DNA of 64,000 bases from Desulfobacteraceae bacterium (GTDB taxonomy: Bacteria > Desulfobacterota > Desulfobacteria > Desulfobacterales > Desulfobacteraceae), in assembly GCA_016744295.1 (NCBI GenBank), contig JADGEQ010000039.1, positions 1 to 64,000 on the forward strand, written 5' to 3'. The notes under the pieces are model-generated. The model saw only the letters and a list, made by a program, of their open reading frames with translations. It was not told the origin of the DNA and made no database searches. Each line of letters begins with the position of its first letter. Position 1 is the first letter of the stretch. Positions 44,458 through 52,914 of this stretch are shown one piece after another. A program made the position numbers and the translations under genes.

Positions 44458-45434
44458 GGTGGGCTTCCTTTCTTGAAATCCGTTGGAATCCAATTTTCCC
44501 AGAGTTCCCGGTTTTCAAGTATCCACTTTAAGGCGGCCTGTTCATGGCTCCTCTTGTCCACAACCACCATGGCGGTGAGGCGGGAAAACATGGTGTTGTC
44601 CAGGGAAAGATTTTCCAGGACATGGAGGGAACCCGGCCATTTGGTATCCATGCCCGACCAGGCCGCTTTTTTCAACCAACCGTTCGTGGGATTGCCGCAA
44701 TCATTGACATGGTTGGGATTGACGCCCCAGGTGGGATCGGTTTCGCATTCAGGTTCGTAATCGGGGAACTCCACAAATTTACCCTCGTATACTGTATCCA
44801 ACCCATTCGGGGCCCAGTTGAACAAAACAATGGGGGCCTGGTTTTGGACGGCCTTGTCCAGTTCCACCCACAGTTGACTGCTTTCTTGGACCTGGACCGC
44901 TTGAAAGTTCAGCCCCAGGCTTCGAATACGGGCTTCGTCCGGTTTTTCCCAGGGGCCTGCCAGATAGCGTCCCCTGGGCGAGGTTTCCGGGACGGCAAAG
45001 AGGCTGGCGCATCGTTTTAACGCCTCCCAGTTGGGCAGGCCCGGGCATAGTCGTTCCACATAGGCCGGATACCACCAATCCTCACGGGTCTTCACCGGAT
45101 AGCTCCCGGCATCTACAATTCCTCCCTCCTGAATCATGCGGAAGAACATCTGGGCCATGGTGCCTTCCCACACCTCCACCTGTATGTGAACAATCCCCCG
45201 TGCCAAGGCACCCCATTGCTCACTGAGGCTGATGGTTTGGTAAGAGACCCTGTACCCCATCTGCGCATACAGATGGCCCAGGATTCTCGAGAGGACGATC
45301 TGGCTGGACCAGTTGTTCAAGGCGATGATAATGGTCTCCTGGGATCTTTTAGCGGGGGGGGGATCTGCCTGGCTAATTTCGGCAGAAATGACAACGATCA
45401 TGATGAAAATGCCGCCAAGAAGCATATTTCTCAT
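44454..45434 (-). CDS. OpuAC-type periplasmic substrate-binding protein
   Basis: A 326-residue exported protein (signal peptide to about 23, SQADPPP). The sequence IIIALNNWSSQIVLSRILGH, the Trp-rich segment TREDWWYPAYVERLCPGLPN-W, and IVLFNWAPNGLDTVYEGKFV are typical of glycine-betaine/proline/quaternary-ammonium binding proteins (OpuAC/ProX-like), with several Trp that could box a trimethylammonium group. No permease or ATPase gene is adjacent. Instead it is translationally coupled to a membrane diguanylate cyclase, so it may act as the ligand sensor of that enzyme. AAGGA precedes the ATG. Confidence 0.85.
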   Translation of the reverse strand: MRNMLLGGIFIMIVVISAEISQADPPPAKRSQETIIIALNNWSSQIVLSRILGHLYAQMGYRVSYQTISLSEQWGALARGIVHIQVEVWEGTMAQMFFRMIQEGGIVDAGSYPVKTREDWWYPAYVERLCPGLPNWEALKRCASLFAVPETSPRGRYLAGPWEKPDEARIRSLGLNFQAVQVQESSQLWVELDKAVQNQAPIVLFNWAPNGLDTVYEGKFVEFPDYEPECETDPTWGVNPNHVNDCGNPTNGWLKKAAWSGMDTKWPGSLHVLENLSLDNTMFSRLTAMVVVDKRSHEQAALKWILENRELWENWIPTDFKKGSPP

Positions 45435-45531
45435 ATTAATCCTTTTTCATTTTGAATGATATTCAGGAGTCCACCTCAAGTATAGTAAAGCACAAATTGT
45501 TACGAAATGCCATAAATTCCAGAGATTCGAT

Positions 45532-45709
45532 ACGACTTAAAAAAGCCAATCTTCTTTTGTAAAAAATCATAATGGTGCAATTTCAGTACACAGTGAGCTT
45601 AAAAAAGGCAGTACCATCAGGGTTCTTTTTCCAGAAAGCAAACTGGCCATAGCGAAAAAACAGATTTCTTCAGAAGTGTTGCCAACAGGAAACGAAAGGA
45701 TCCTTTTTC
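45532..45709 (+). pseudogene. Kinase-gene remnant with internal deletion
   Basis: 45532-45559 is identical to 51328-51355 of the intact kinase gene (residues about 301-310). 45558-45709 then matches 52363-52513 (residues about 646-696) with few differences. About 1 kb is missing between. The junction falls on a shared TTG, and the left frame meets TAA directly at the junction. Both ends of homology are abrupt. This is a decayed second copy of the PBPb-PAS-HK-REC kinase gene in the same orientation. The rest of 45435-45889 shows nothing recognisable. Confidence 0.9.
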
Positions 45710-45889
45710 CCTTTCGCGCTTTTTCACCGGAGGCGGTTTCTATTCTTGCTTTTATGTGGCCATTATGTAATTACAAAAAAGATCAAAAAAATAGAATGGT
45801 AAGCTTGAATGGAATTTTTGTGAATATAAGGTGCTTGACCGGGGCCTTTTGCGGCAAATGTTAACTAAAGCCAAAGATAATTCAGATAA

Positions 45890-47758
45890 ATGATGGAAAA
45901 ATTCGTCTATAGAATCATTTTCAAAAAGTTGTATTCGAACAATACCGATGTTTTTGTTCAACATATTATCAGCGAGTTTGATTTTTCAAAAAAAAAAGCT
46001 GAACACATATTAAATTCGTCACCTGCCGTTTTGTGCGAAAGCTCTTCTAAAAATATTATAAAGTCAGCATTGAAGAATCTCAAGAACCTGAATGCAAGTG
46101 TATCAGTCCATAAGATGATCAAAGACGAAAGACTCCCTTTCTATATTGATCAATTCCAGCTGAAGTGGATTTCTAAAATATTGAATATGACCCTTAGGGC
46201 CGGTGTAGATACAGCCCTTTTGTATGTTCTTGTTCAGCCTGAGAACAAGGGAGATGAACTGATCCCTTTAACAGGAAGAGAGAGTGAGCTTGAAAAAGGA
46301 TTCCGAGAAAGTGATTCAGTCTATGTCATTGATGACAATCAACTCTTAATTCTTGGATTTACAACCGATGAAAATGGTATCGAGACACTGATTCCAAAAA
46401 TTATAAAAACTGTCAAAAGTATTGTCCGGCAGGAGGTTATAATTAAGATTGGTGAAGCCATTTTCCCAAGGGATGGCTATTCTTTTTATGAATTGACTCA
46501 TGTTATACAAAAAAGGCTTATTGTTTATGCCACACCAAAGAAAGAATTAGAACCGTTTTGTTTAAAAAAAGAAGCACCGGAAAAATTAAAATTTAACAAT
46601 ATTTTTCCCGATAGCGACGGCAATTATGACAACATTTTTAACAATGCCCGGGGATTGTTTTTCCGGGAATTAATCACAATAGATATGGAATTATTATGGG
46701 AAGGGTTAAGAACGCTCCCCATTGCCAAACAGAAAATATTTTGCTCAAGACTTTCTTATACGTCTCCTTTGACAAAGATACTATCCGGAAAAATAAAAAG
46801 TCAGGCAATAGTTGAAAAAAGAATGGGTATGCGGAAGATTGATGGTTTAGTCTCCACAATGGAGGTTGAGAAAAAACTGATTGAAAGAAAAAAAAATCAA
46901 ACAGCGGTCAATGTCAAATTGCAACGGCTTGAATCTCTTTCGACTATTCCGTCAATCGCTTTACGTGTCTATGAGGTTGCCATGGATCCGAAATCTGAGA
47001 TAGAGGATATTCAACAAATTATACAATTGGACCAGGTGATGACCTTAAAACTCCTCAAACTGGTGAACTCTTCATTCTACGGTTACTCCCAGAAAATTAA
47101 TTCTGTAAAGGAGGCTGCAATCATTCTTGGGACGGACGAAATCATGAATATGGCATTTGGTCTCAGTCTTTCCGAATCTTTTCAAGGAAACAGTTTCGGG
47201 GGATTGATTGAGCCTAGGGCCTTATGGAAACATTCGGTAGAAACAGCTTTGATTGGCAAATACCTGTGCCGTGAAAATAAAAAATTTGCAGATCAAGGTA
47301 TCTTTGCGGCATGTATTCTCCATGATTTTGGTAAACTTTTTTTGATGGAAAATTTTCCAAATGAATATCGAAAAATAATTGAACTTTCGAAAGAACGGCA
47401 ATTGCCGATATATGATCTTGAAGAAGAGCTTTTTGGGTATAATCATGGCGTTATTGGTGGAATTATTGCCAAGAAATGGAATTTGCCGGAATCCCTGGTT
47501 CAGGCTATCTCGTTCCATCATCATCCGTCTTTCTCGGAGAGTCATGCTGGTTTGGCAGCCATTCTCGGCTTTGCAAATTTTCTTTGTAGCAGTGATGAAA
47601 GACAGCGCCTTTCAAAACCCTCTCTTTTGTTAAAAAGTCACCTGGATACCTTGCATTCCATATTTGATGATTTTACCATTAAATCCATTGACGAAGCCGT
47701 GGAAAATTCAACAATACTTCTTAAGGAAAATAGGGATATTTTCTCTTTGTTTTTATGA
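45890..47758 (+). CDS. HDOD protein with long N-terminal region (degenerate GGDEF-like)
   Basis: A 622-residue protein. HDOD spans about 345-550 (LESLSTIPSIALRVYEVAMD, DQVMTLKLLKLVNSSFYGYS, ILHDFGKLFLME, and an FHHHP end). The N-terminal 300 residues are less clear: about 140-215 (SVYVIDDNQLLILGF then KIGEAIFPRDGYSFYELTHV) looks like a degenerate GGDEF fold without GGDEF, and residues 1-85 recall an L7/L12-like segment. Neither is certain. The DNA is visibly AT-rich compared with the flanks. It overlaps the cyclase gene by 4 bp (47755-47758), so they form a coupled pair. No convincing ribosome site precedes the ATG. Confidence 0.75.
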   Translation: MMEKFVYRIIFKKLYSNNTDVFVQHIISEFDFSKKKAEHILNSSPAVLCESSSKNIIKSALKNLKNLNASVSVHKMIKDERLPFYIDQFQLKWISKILNMTLRAGVDTALLYVLVQPENKGDELIPLTGRESELEKGFRESDSVYVIDDNQLLILGFTTDENGIETLIPKIIKTVKSIVRQEVIIKIGEAIFPRDGYSFYELTHVIQKRLIVYATPKKELEPFCLKKEAPEKLKFNNIFPDSDGNYDNIFNNARGLFFRELITIDMELLWEGLRTLPIAKQKIFCSRLSYTSPLTKILSGKIKSQAIVEKRMGMRKIDGLVSTMEVEKKLIERKKNQTAVNVKLQRLESLSTIPSIALRVYEVAMDPKSEIEDIQQIIQLDQVMTLKLLKLVNSSFYGYSQKINSVKEAAIILGTDEIMNMAFGLSLSESFQGNSFGGLIEPRALWKHSVETALIGKYLCRENKKFADQGIFAACILHDFGKLFLMENFPNEYRKIIELSKERQLPIYDLEEELFGYNHGVIGGIIAKKWNLPESLVQAISFHHHPSFSESHAGLAAILGFANFLCSSDERQRLSKPSLLLKSHLDTLHSIFDDFTIKSIDEAVENSTILLKENRDIFSLFL

Positions 47759-49026
47759 ATTCAAATAAGGCGATTATGGACAATACTGCAGATAAGAAAG
47801 ATCCGTTTAACCAGGCTCATTTTGAAGTGTTTCGGGAAAAATTTATTTCCATCCAAAAAAAATATGAAGCAAAAATAGACGAATTGTCCATATTAAAGGA
47901 AATGGTTGAATCAATGAAATCCATTGATCTGACAGATCCGGATTTAGTCTGGCGTCGTCAGCTTGATTGTTTGATCAAATACAAAAATTTGTCCGGAGCT
48001 GTTTTTTATCTGTTTAAAGATTTTCAACATAAGAAAGAAAAATATATTTCCTCCAGTTTCGATAGGGCTATCAACTATTCATTCTTAAAAAATTCTACCC
48101 TCCTGAAAAAAATTATCAATGAGAAAAAAAATATTCTGATTGAGGATCTTGATGATTGGGAGGATTGTATAAAACTTGGGGGGTCTTTATATGCACTGCC
48201 TGTTGTTTCAGGTGAGGAATTTTATGGTGCACTTATTCTGTTCACCGATAAAAGACAGGGATTCAGGAAGGAGGATCTCTTTTTTTATTCTATTGTCCGG
48301 GATCACCTAATGAATACAATCACATTTAGGAGATTTTATTCTGACAAAATAAACGAAGAAAAAACTATTTTTCAGTTTTCCAGATTTTTTTCCAAAGACG
48401 TTGTCAAAGCTATATTAAAAAGCGGCAACCCAAAATTAGGCGGGGAAAAAAAAAAGGCTTGTGTGGTCTTCGCAGATTTAGAAGGATTCACCTCTCTTTC
48501 CGAGAAGATCACAGCAGAAGAAGTTGTTGAGGTGTTAAATTATTTTTTTTCGTCGATGATACCAATTATTTTTAAAAATAGCGGGACCCTTGATAAGCTG
48601 ATGGGGGATTGTGTCATGGCTGTTTTTGGTGCACCGATTGATGATAGAAGGTGCAGTTTTCAGGCGGTAAAGGCGGTTCTTCAGATGTTTGAAGCATTTC
48701 ACATATTCAAACAAGATCTCGGGGGAAGGTACCGTCATCTGAAAATGAGTGTCGGCATTAATACCGGAGAGCTGATTGCCGGGTTTTTGGGATCTGAAAA
48801 TCATATGAACTATACCGTCATAGGAGATACTGTGAATTCAGCCCAGAGACTTCAGTCCCTTGCCAATGGTAATCAAATATATCTGTCCAGAAGCGTATTC
48901 AAGGATATAGAAACTGAGATAGAGCAGTTTGAAAATATTCAACGTATTGAATCCCTTGGAAGATTGAAATTAAAAGGCAAAAAACAAATTTTAAATGTTT
49001 ACAGAATCATTCCAGAAATTTGCTGA
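47755..49026 (+). CDS. GAF-class III adenylate/guanylate cyclase
   Basis: A 423-residue soluble protein. A short coiled coil and a GAF-like domain (about 60-195) lead to a class III cyclase domain (about 235-415): VVFADLEGFTSLSEK (metal Asp), GTLDKLMGDCVMAVFG (base-binding Lys and second metal Asp), MSVGINTGELIAGFLGS and YTVIGDTVNSAQRLQS (Asp for adenine and the transition-state Asn/Arg). The residues fit an adenylate cyclase. It starts within the stop of the HDOD gene (ATGA overlap). Another HDOD gene follows after 72 bp on the same strand. Confidence 0.9.
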   Translation: MNSNKAIMDNTADKKDPFNQAHFEVFREKFISIQKKYEAKIDELSILKEMVESMKSIDLTDPDLVWRRQLDCLIKYKNLSGAVFYLFKDFQHKKEKYISSSFDRAINYSFLKNSTLLKKIINEKKNILIEDLDDWEDCIKLGGSLYALPVVSGEEFYGALILFTDKRQGFRKEDLFFYSIVRDHLMNTITFRRFYSDKINEEKTIFQFSRFFSKDVVKAILKSGNPKLGGEKKKACVVFADLEGFTSLSEKITAEEVVEVLNYFFSSMIPIIFKNSGTLDKLMGDCVMAVFGAPIDDRRCSFQAVKAVLQMFEAFHIFKQDLGGRYRHLKMSVGINTGELIAGFLGSENHMNYTVIGDTVNSAQRLQSLANGNQIYLSRSVFKDIETEIEQFENIQRIESLGRLKLKGKKQILNVYRIIPEIC

Positions 49027-49098
49027 TAAAAGGACTGGGTTTGATCAGATGCTGAATGTGTATATTGTACGATATTAATAATAAAAAGGACAAGGAAG

Positions 49099-50151
49099 AT
49101 GACTCTTCAGAAGGAAGCCCATAAACAAGACTCCCTGGCACAAGAAATTACATTTAGCATTTTAAACTCGGATATCAAAGTGCCGCCGATGCCTTCCAAT
49201 GGTTCAAGGATTATGGCCCTGGCCCAGGAACCCATAAATAAAATCGACATTCCAGGGTTCTGCAAATTGATTGAACCGGATCCAGGCCTTTTTTCCATGG
49301 TTTTGCAACTAGCCAATTCTCCATATTTCAGGGGTGTGGATGAAATTGTCAGCCTACGTGCTGCCATTATGAGAATTGGTCTTCAGGAAGCAATTAATTC
49401 AGTAAATCTTTATTTTTTACAAAGATTTCTTCCAAATATATCCGAACTCCATGGGTTTTCAGCAAAAGACTATTGGGCTTTTTCCTGGGCCTGTGCAATG
49501 GCAGGCAGACGCCTTGGTCACCCTAATTTGACGATGAATACACTGCCTGGAGAACTCTATATTGCCGGACTGCTTCATGGTATTGGGAAATTGATTCTGG
49601 CCATTCATCATTCTGGTGAGTTTTTTGGGTGCATCGAAAAAGCCAAAAATTTTGAAATGCCGCTGCATACAGTATTGCTGGATAAATTTGGTACCACAGA
49701 CAATCTTATTGCATCAAAGTTAATGTCTGCCTGGAATCTGCCTTCCCGAATTTGTAATGCTGTTGAATTTTATCATGACCCGGGCTCTGCCCCGGAAGAA
49801 TACCAAGAGATCGCAGGATATACGCAATTTGCTTACAGAATTGCTGCCCTGTCACAAATTGGGCATAGTGGGGACGGGATCTCTCTGGGTCTTGAGTCCA
49901 CCTGGATTTCAGAACAAGCTGCTTGTCCGCTTTCAAAAAAAGAGCTCCAGGAAGATATTGTTCAAGAGATACTGATATCCCTGGGAAAAAAATCAGAAAG
50001 CATAGCCGGTGTCTCTTCTTCAAGAAAGAACCCTCCTTCAGAACCTAAACCAGATATAGACAAGCAACGGCAACTTTCCACATCAAACAATGCGGGTGGA
50101 AAATCCAAAAAAAATGGATTTTTTGGTTGGATCAAATCAATATTTCATTAA
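49099..50151 (+). CDS. HDOD domain protein
   Basis: A 350-residue soluble protein with HDOD over about 15-260: DIKVPPMPSNGSRIMALAQE, LIEPDPGLFSMVLQLANSPY, SLRAAIMRIGLQEAINSV, and IAGLLHGIGKLILAI, where the HD pair of HD hydrolases is replaced by HG. The last ~90 residues are a polar linker ending in KKNGFFGWIKSIFH. HDOD proteins typically act as signalling scaffolds. AAGGACAAGGAAG precedes the ATG. It closes the AT-rich HDOD-cyclase-HDOD run; immediately downstream is an adaptor-gene remnant. Confidence 0.85.
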   Translation: MTLQKEAHKQDSLAQEITFSILNSDIKVPPMPSNGSRIMALAQEPINKIDIPGFCKLIEPDPGLFSMVLQLANSPYFRGVDEIVSLRAAIMRIGLQEAINSVNLYFLQRFLPNISELHGFSAKDYWAFSWACAMAGRRLGHPNLTMNTLPGELYIAGLLHGIGKLILAIHHSGEFFGCIEKAKNFEMPLHTVLLDKFGTTDNLIASKLMSAWNLPSRICNAVEFYHDPGSAPEEYQEIAGYTQFAYRIAALSQIGHSGDGISLGLESTWISEQAACPLSKKELQEDIVQEILISLGKKSESIAGVSSSRKNPPSEPKPDIDKQRQLSTSNNAGGKSKKNGFFGWIKSIFH

Positions 50152-50166
50152 TGCGAAAGAACTCAT

Positions 50167-50275
50167 GGCCTTGGCCGACCACCTGCCGTCTTTCCCCTCG
50201 GTAGCCATCGTTCCGGAGAGTTTCAGCCGTGCGCTCATGCCGGGCAGGATGGTGTTCTTTTTGGGCGGGACAACC
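50167..50275 (-). pseudogene. RND adaptor gene remnant
   Basis: On the minus strand the frame reads PPKKNTILPGMSARLKLSGT and MATEGKDGRWSAKAM, closely matching residues about 271-304 of the intact adaptor at 58552-59664 (PPKENTILPGMTARLKLSGT). The DNA 50217-50275 is about seven-eighths identical to the intact gene. Homology stops abruptly at both ends. It is oriented like the intact adaptor, on the left side of the intact kinase, as expected for the right end of a duplicated block. Confidence 0.85.
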
Positions 50276-50276
50276 C

Positions 50277-50351
50277 TTTTTTTGTTACCTTTTTTTTGAC
50301 CGGATTGCCCAGCAGATTCCAATGATATTGTGATCCGCTTATTTTGATGTT
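50277..50351 (+). repeat. Dispersed repeat, copy 2 (partner at 42128-42205)
   Basis: See 42128-42205. It directly follows the adaptor remnant and lies 75 bp upstream of the intact kinase start, so it may include the kinase promoter region or a duplication junction. Confidence 0.8.
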
Positions 50352-50425
50352 ATGGTTATCCACGCAATTCAAAAAACCGAATATTCAAAAAATATGCTTA
50401 GAATCGGATTCCTCGGAGAGTGTAT

Positions 50426-52891
50426 ATGATACGCCCAAAACAACTATTCGTAATAAACATGATCTTGGCGATACTGATTCTGGCTTCCAATCTTGCCCAT
50501 GGCGCCCTTACGGTGAGAGTAGGGGTTCATGAAAGCAAACCGCTTTCATTTTCAACCAAGGACGGGATCATAACCGGTATTTATCCTGAAGTGATTCAGG
50601 AGGTTGCAAGGCTGGCCGGGTGGGAAATAGAATGGGTAAAAGTTTCCTGGGTTGAAGGGCTTCAAATGGTCCAGGATGGAAGAGTGGATCTGCTGGGGCC
50701 CATTGGGTTTACCCAGGAACGGCAAAAAAGATTTCATTTTAATAATGAGGCTGTTTTTGTTGACTGGGGTCAGATTTATTTGTCAAAAAATTATAGGATT
50801 CACACAATTTTGGATCTTGCGGGTAAAAAGGTTGTGTTTCAGGAAGGCCATATCATGGGGAAAAAGTTGATTGATTTGCTGGAACGATTTGATATTGACT
50901 GTGAATTAGAGTCTGTTAAAGATCAGAAAAAAGTATTTGAAATGGTTTCCAGCGGTAATGCTGATGCAGGTGCGGTAAACAGACTTTTTGGGCTTATCAA
51001 TGAAAAAAGCTATGATATTCAAAGAAGCCCGATAATTTATGCCCCCCTTGAATTACGATTTGCAGCCCCTATAAATGGGGACACTAAAATTATTGATCAA
51101 TTGGATTCTCTGCTAAAAATACTGAAGGATGACAAAGAATCAAACTATCATCATATCCTGGATAAATGGTTGTTCGGAACCCTGGAACCGGGAAGACACG
51201 CAACCATGAAGCAGGTATTGGCTATCGTGGGCATTGGATTGGCCATTGTTCTGGTGATGTTTATATGGATGATGTTATTAAAAATCCAGGTGAAGACCCG
51301 TACAAAAGAGTTGGCAAACAGTACCAAACGACTTAAAAAAGCCAATCTTCTTTTGAATGCTGTAATGGAAAACACCACCGATGCTGTTTTTATAAAAAAT
51401 CTTGCGGGAGAATATCTTCTCGCCAACACCTCAGCTTGCAAGGCAATGGGGAAATCCCTTGATCAGGTGATTGGTAAAACAGACGGTCAGCTGTTTCCAG
51501 CAGAATCTGCAGATATTATTAATAAAATTGATGCGCTGGTATTAAAAACAACCAAGCCCCAATTGGTTGAAGAAAAGCTTCAAACCGTCTATGGAGAAAC
51601 CTATTGGCTTGCCAACAAAAGTCCATATTTAGATGAGAATAAAAAAGTGCGGGGCCTTATTGGCATTTCCAGAGATATTACCGAGTTGAAAACTGTCCAG
51701 CTAGAGAAAGATAAACTTCAGGATCAGCTCAGGCAGGCCCATAAAATGGAGGCCATCGGTACCCTGGCCGGTGGAATTGCCCATGATTTTAATAATATTC
51801 TTGGCATTATTATTGGTAATATAGAGTTGGCCTATGATGATATTCCCAGCTGGAATCCGGCAAGGAAAAATATGGATGAAGTCAAAATAGCCTGCTTTCG
51901 TGCAAGGGATGTGGTTCGCCAACTCTTAAGCTTCAGCCGAAAAACCAAACAATCTCAAAAGCCTGTAGTGATAAACGATATTGTTACAGAATCCACGAAG
52001 CTTTTAAGGGCATCCATTCCAACAACCATCGATATCAATGTCCATCTTTTGAAAGAAAACCCGAGAATACTGGCAGATGCGACACAGATTCACCAGGTAA
52101 TCATAAATCTGTGTACAAATGCCGCCCATGCCATGGAAGAAGAGGGTGGAATACTCGGTGTAGAAGTTGTAAAGGTTCATATCGGTGATGAAGATCTGTT
52201 GGATTTTGGAGAGATCGAAACTGGAGATTATATCCAGATTATCGTGACAGATACCGGCCAGGGCATAGATCCTGAGATTCAAAAAAAGATGTTTGATCCC
52301 TATTATACAAGTAAGGAAACTGGTAAAGGGACTGGTTTGGGGTTGGCTGTTGTTCATGGTATTGTAAAAAATCATAATGGTGCAATTTCAGTGCACAGTG
52401 AGCTTAAAAAAGGCAGTACCATCAGGGTTTTTTTTCCAGAAAGCAAACTGGAAACTGCGAAAAAACAGATCTCTTCAGAAGCCTTGCCAACAGGAAGTGA
52501 GAGGATCCTTTTTGTTGACGATGAGATTTCTCTGGTGGAAATAGGACGTCTGATGATGGAAAAACTTGGCTATGGGGTTGAAATTGAAACGGATTCAAAG
52601 GAAGCCCTGAATCTGTTTCGCTCAAATCCATCCCGGTTTGACTTGGTTATTACCGATATGACCATGCCCCGCCTGACAGGAGAAGAAATGGCAAGAGAGA
52701 TGCTAGGGATAAGGCCTGATATCCCCATTATTCTTTGCACCGGGTTCAGCGATAAAGTTAACAGTGAAAGTGTCCTTGAGGTGGGAATTCGAAAATATAT
52801 TGAAAAACCCCTTAATCAAAAGGTATTTGCCAGGATTATTCGGGAGGTTTTGGATGAGCCTGGCAAAAAAAATACCCGTGATTATTTTTGA
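50426..52891 (+). CDS. Hybrid sensor kinase: periplasmic binding (PBPb)-PAS-HK-REC
   Basis: An 821-residue membrane kinase. Signal/anchor at residues 8-25; PBPb-type solute-binding domain about 28-245 (LTVRVGVHESKPLSF, PEVIQEVARLAGWEIEWVKV); TM about 255-282; PAS about 300-410 (DAVFIKNLAGEYLLANTSAC); kinase with GGIAHDFNNILGI, His near 451, IVTDTGQGIDPEIQ and GTGLGLAVVHGI; receiver about 695-815 (ILFVDDEISLVEIGR, VITDMTMPRLTG). ATG50426 follows GGAG at 50415; GTG50420 would overlap it. It faces the tail of the TolC/RND operon, so a link to efflux control is suggested by context only. Confidence 0.92.
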   Translation: MIRPKQLFVINMILAILILASNLAHGALTVRVGVHESKPLSFSTKDGIITGIYPEVIQEVARLAGWEIEWVKVSWVEGLQMVQDGRVDLLGPIGFTQERQKRFHFNNEAVFVDWGQIYLSKNYRIHTILDLAGKKVVFQEGHIMGKKLIDLLERFDIDCELESVKDQKKVFEMVSSGNADAGAVNRLFGLINEKSYDIQRSPIIYAPLELRFAAPINGDTKIIDQLDSLLKILKDDKESNYHHILDKWLFGTLEPGRHATMKQVLAIVGIGLAIVLVMFIWMMLLKIQVKTRTKELANSTKRLKKANLLLNAVMENTTDAVFIKNLAGEYLLANTSACKAMGKSLDQVIGKTDGQLFPAESADIINKIDALVLKTTKPQLVEEKLQTVYGETYWLANKSPYLDENKKVRGLIGISRDITELKTVQLEKDKLQDQLRQAHKMEAIGTLAGGIAHDFNNILGIIIGNIELAYDDIPSWNPARKNMDEVKIACFRARDVVRQLLSFSRKTKQSQKPVVINDIVTESTKLLRASIPTTIDINVHLLKENPRILADATQIHQVIINLCTNAAHAMEEEGGILGVEVVKVHIGDEDLLDFGEIETGDYIQIIVTDTGQGIDPEIQKKMFDPYYTSKETGKGTGLGLAVVHGIVKNHNGAISVHSELKKGSTIRVFFPESKLETAKKQISSEALPTGSERILFVDDEISLVEIGRLMMEKLGYGVEIETDSKEALNLFRSNPSRFDLVITDMTMPRLTGEEMAREMLGIRPDIPIILCTGFSDKVNSESVLEVGIRKYIEKPLNQKVFARIIREVLDEPGKKNTRDYF

Positions 52892-52914
52892 GTCCCTATC
52901 GTTCCGCACTGTTA

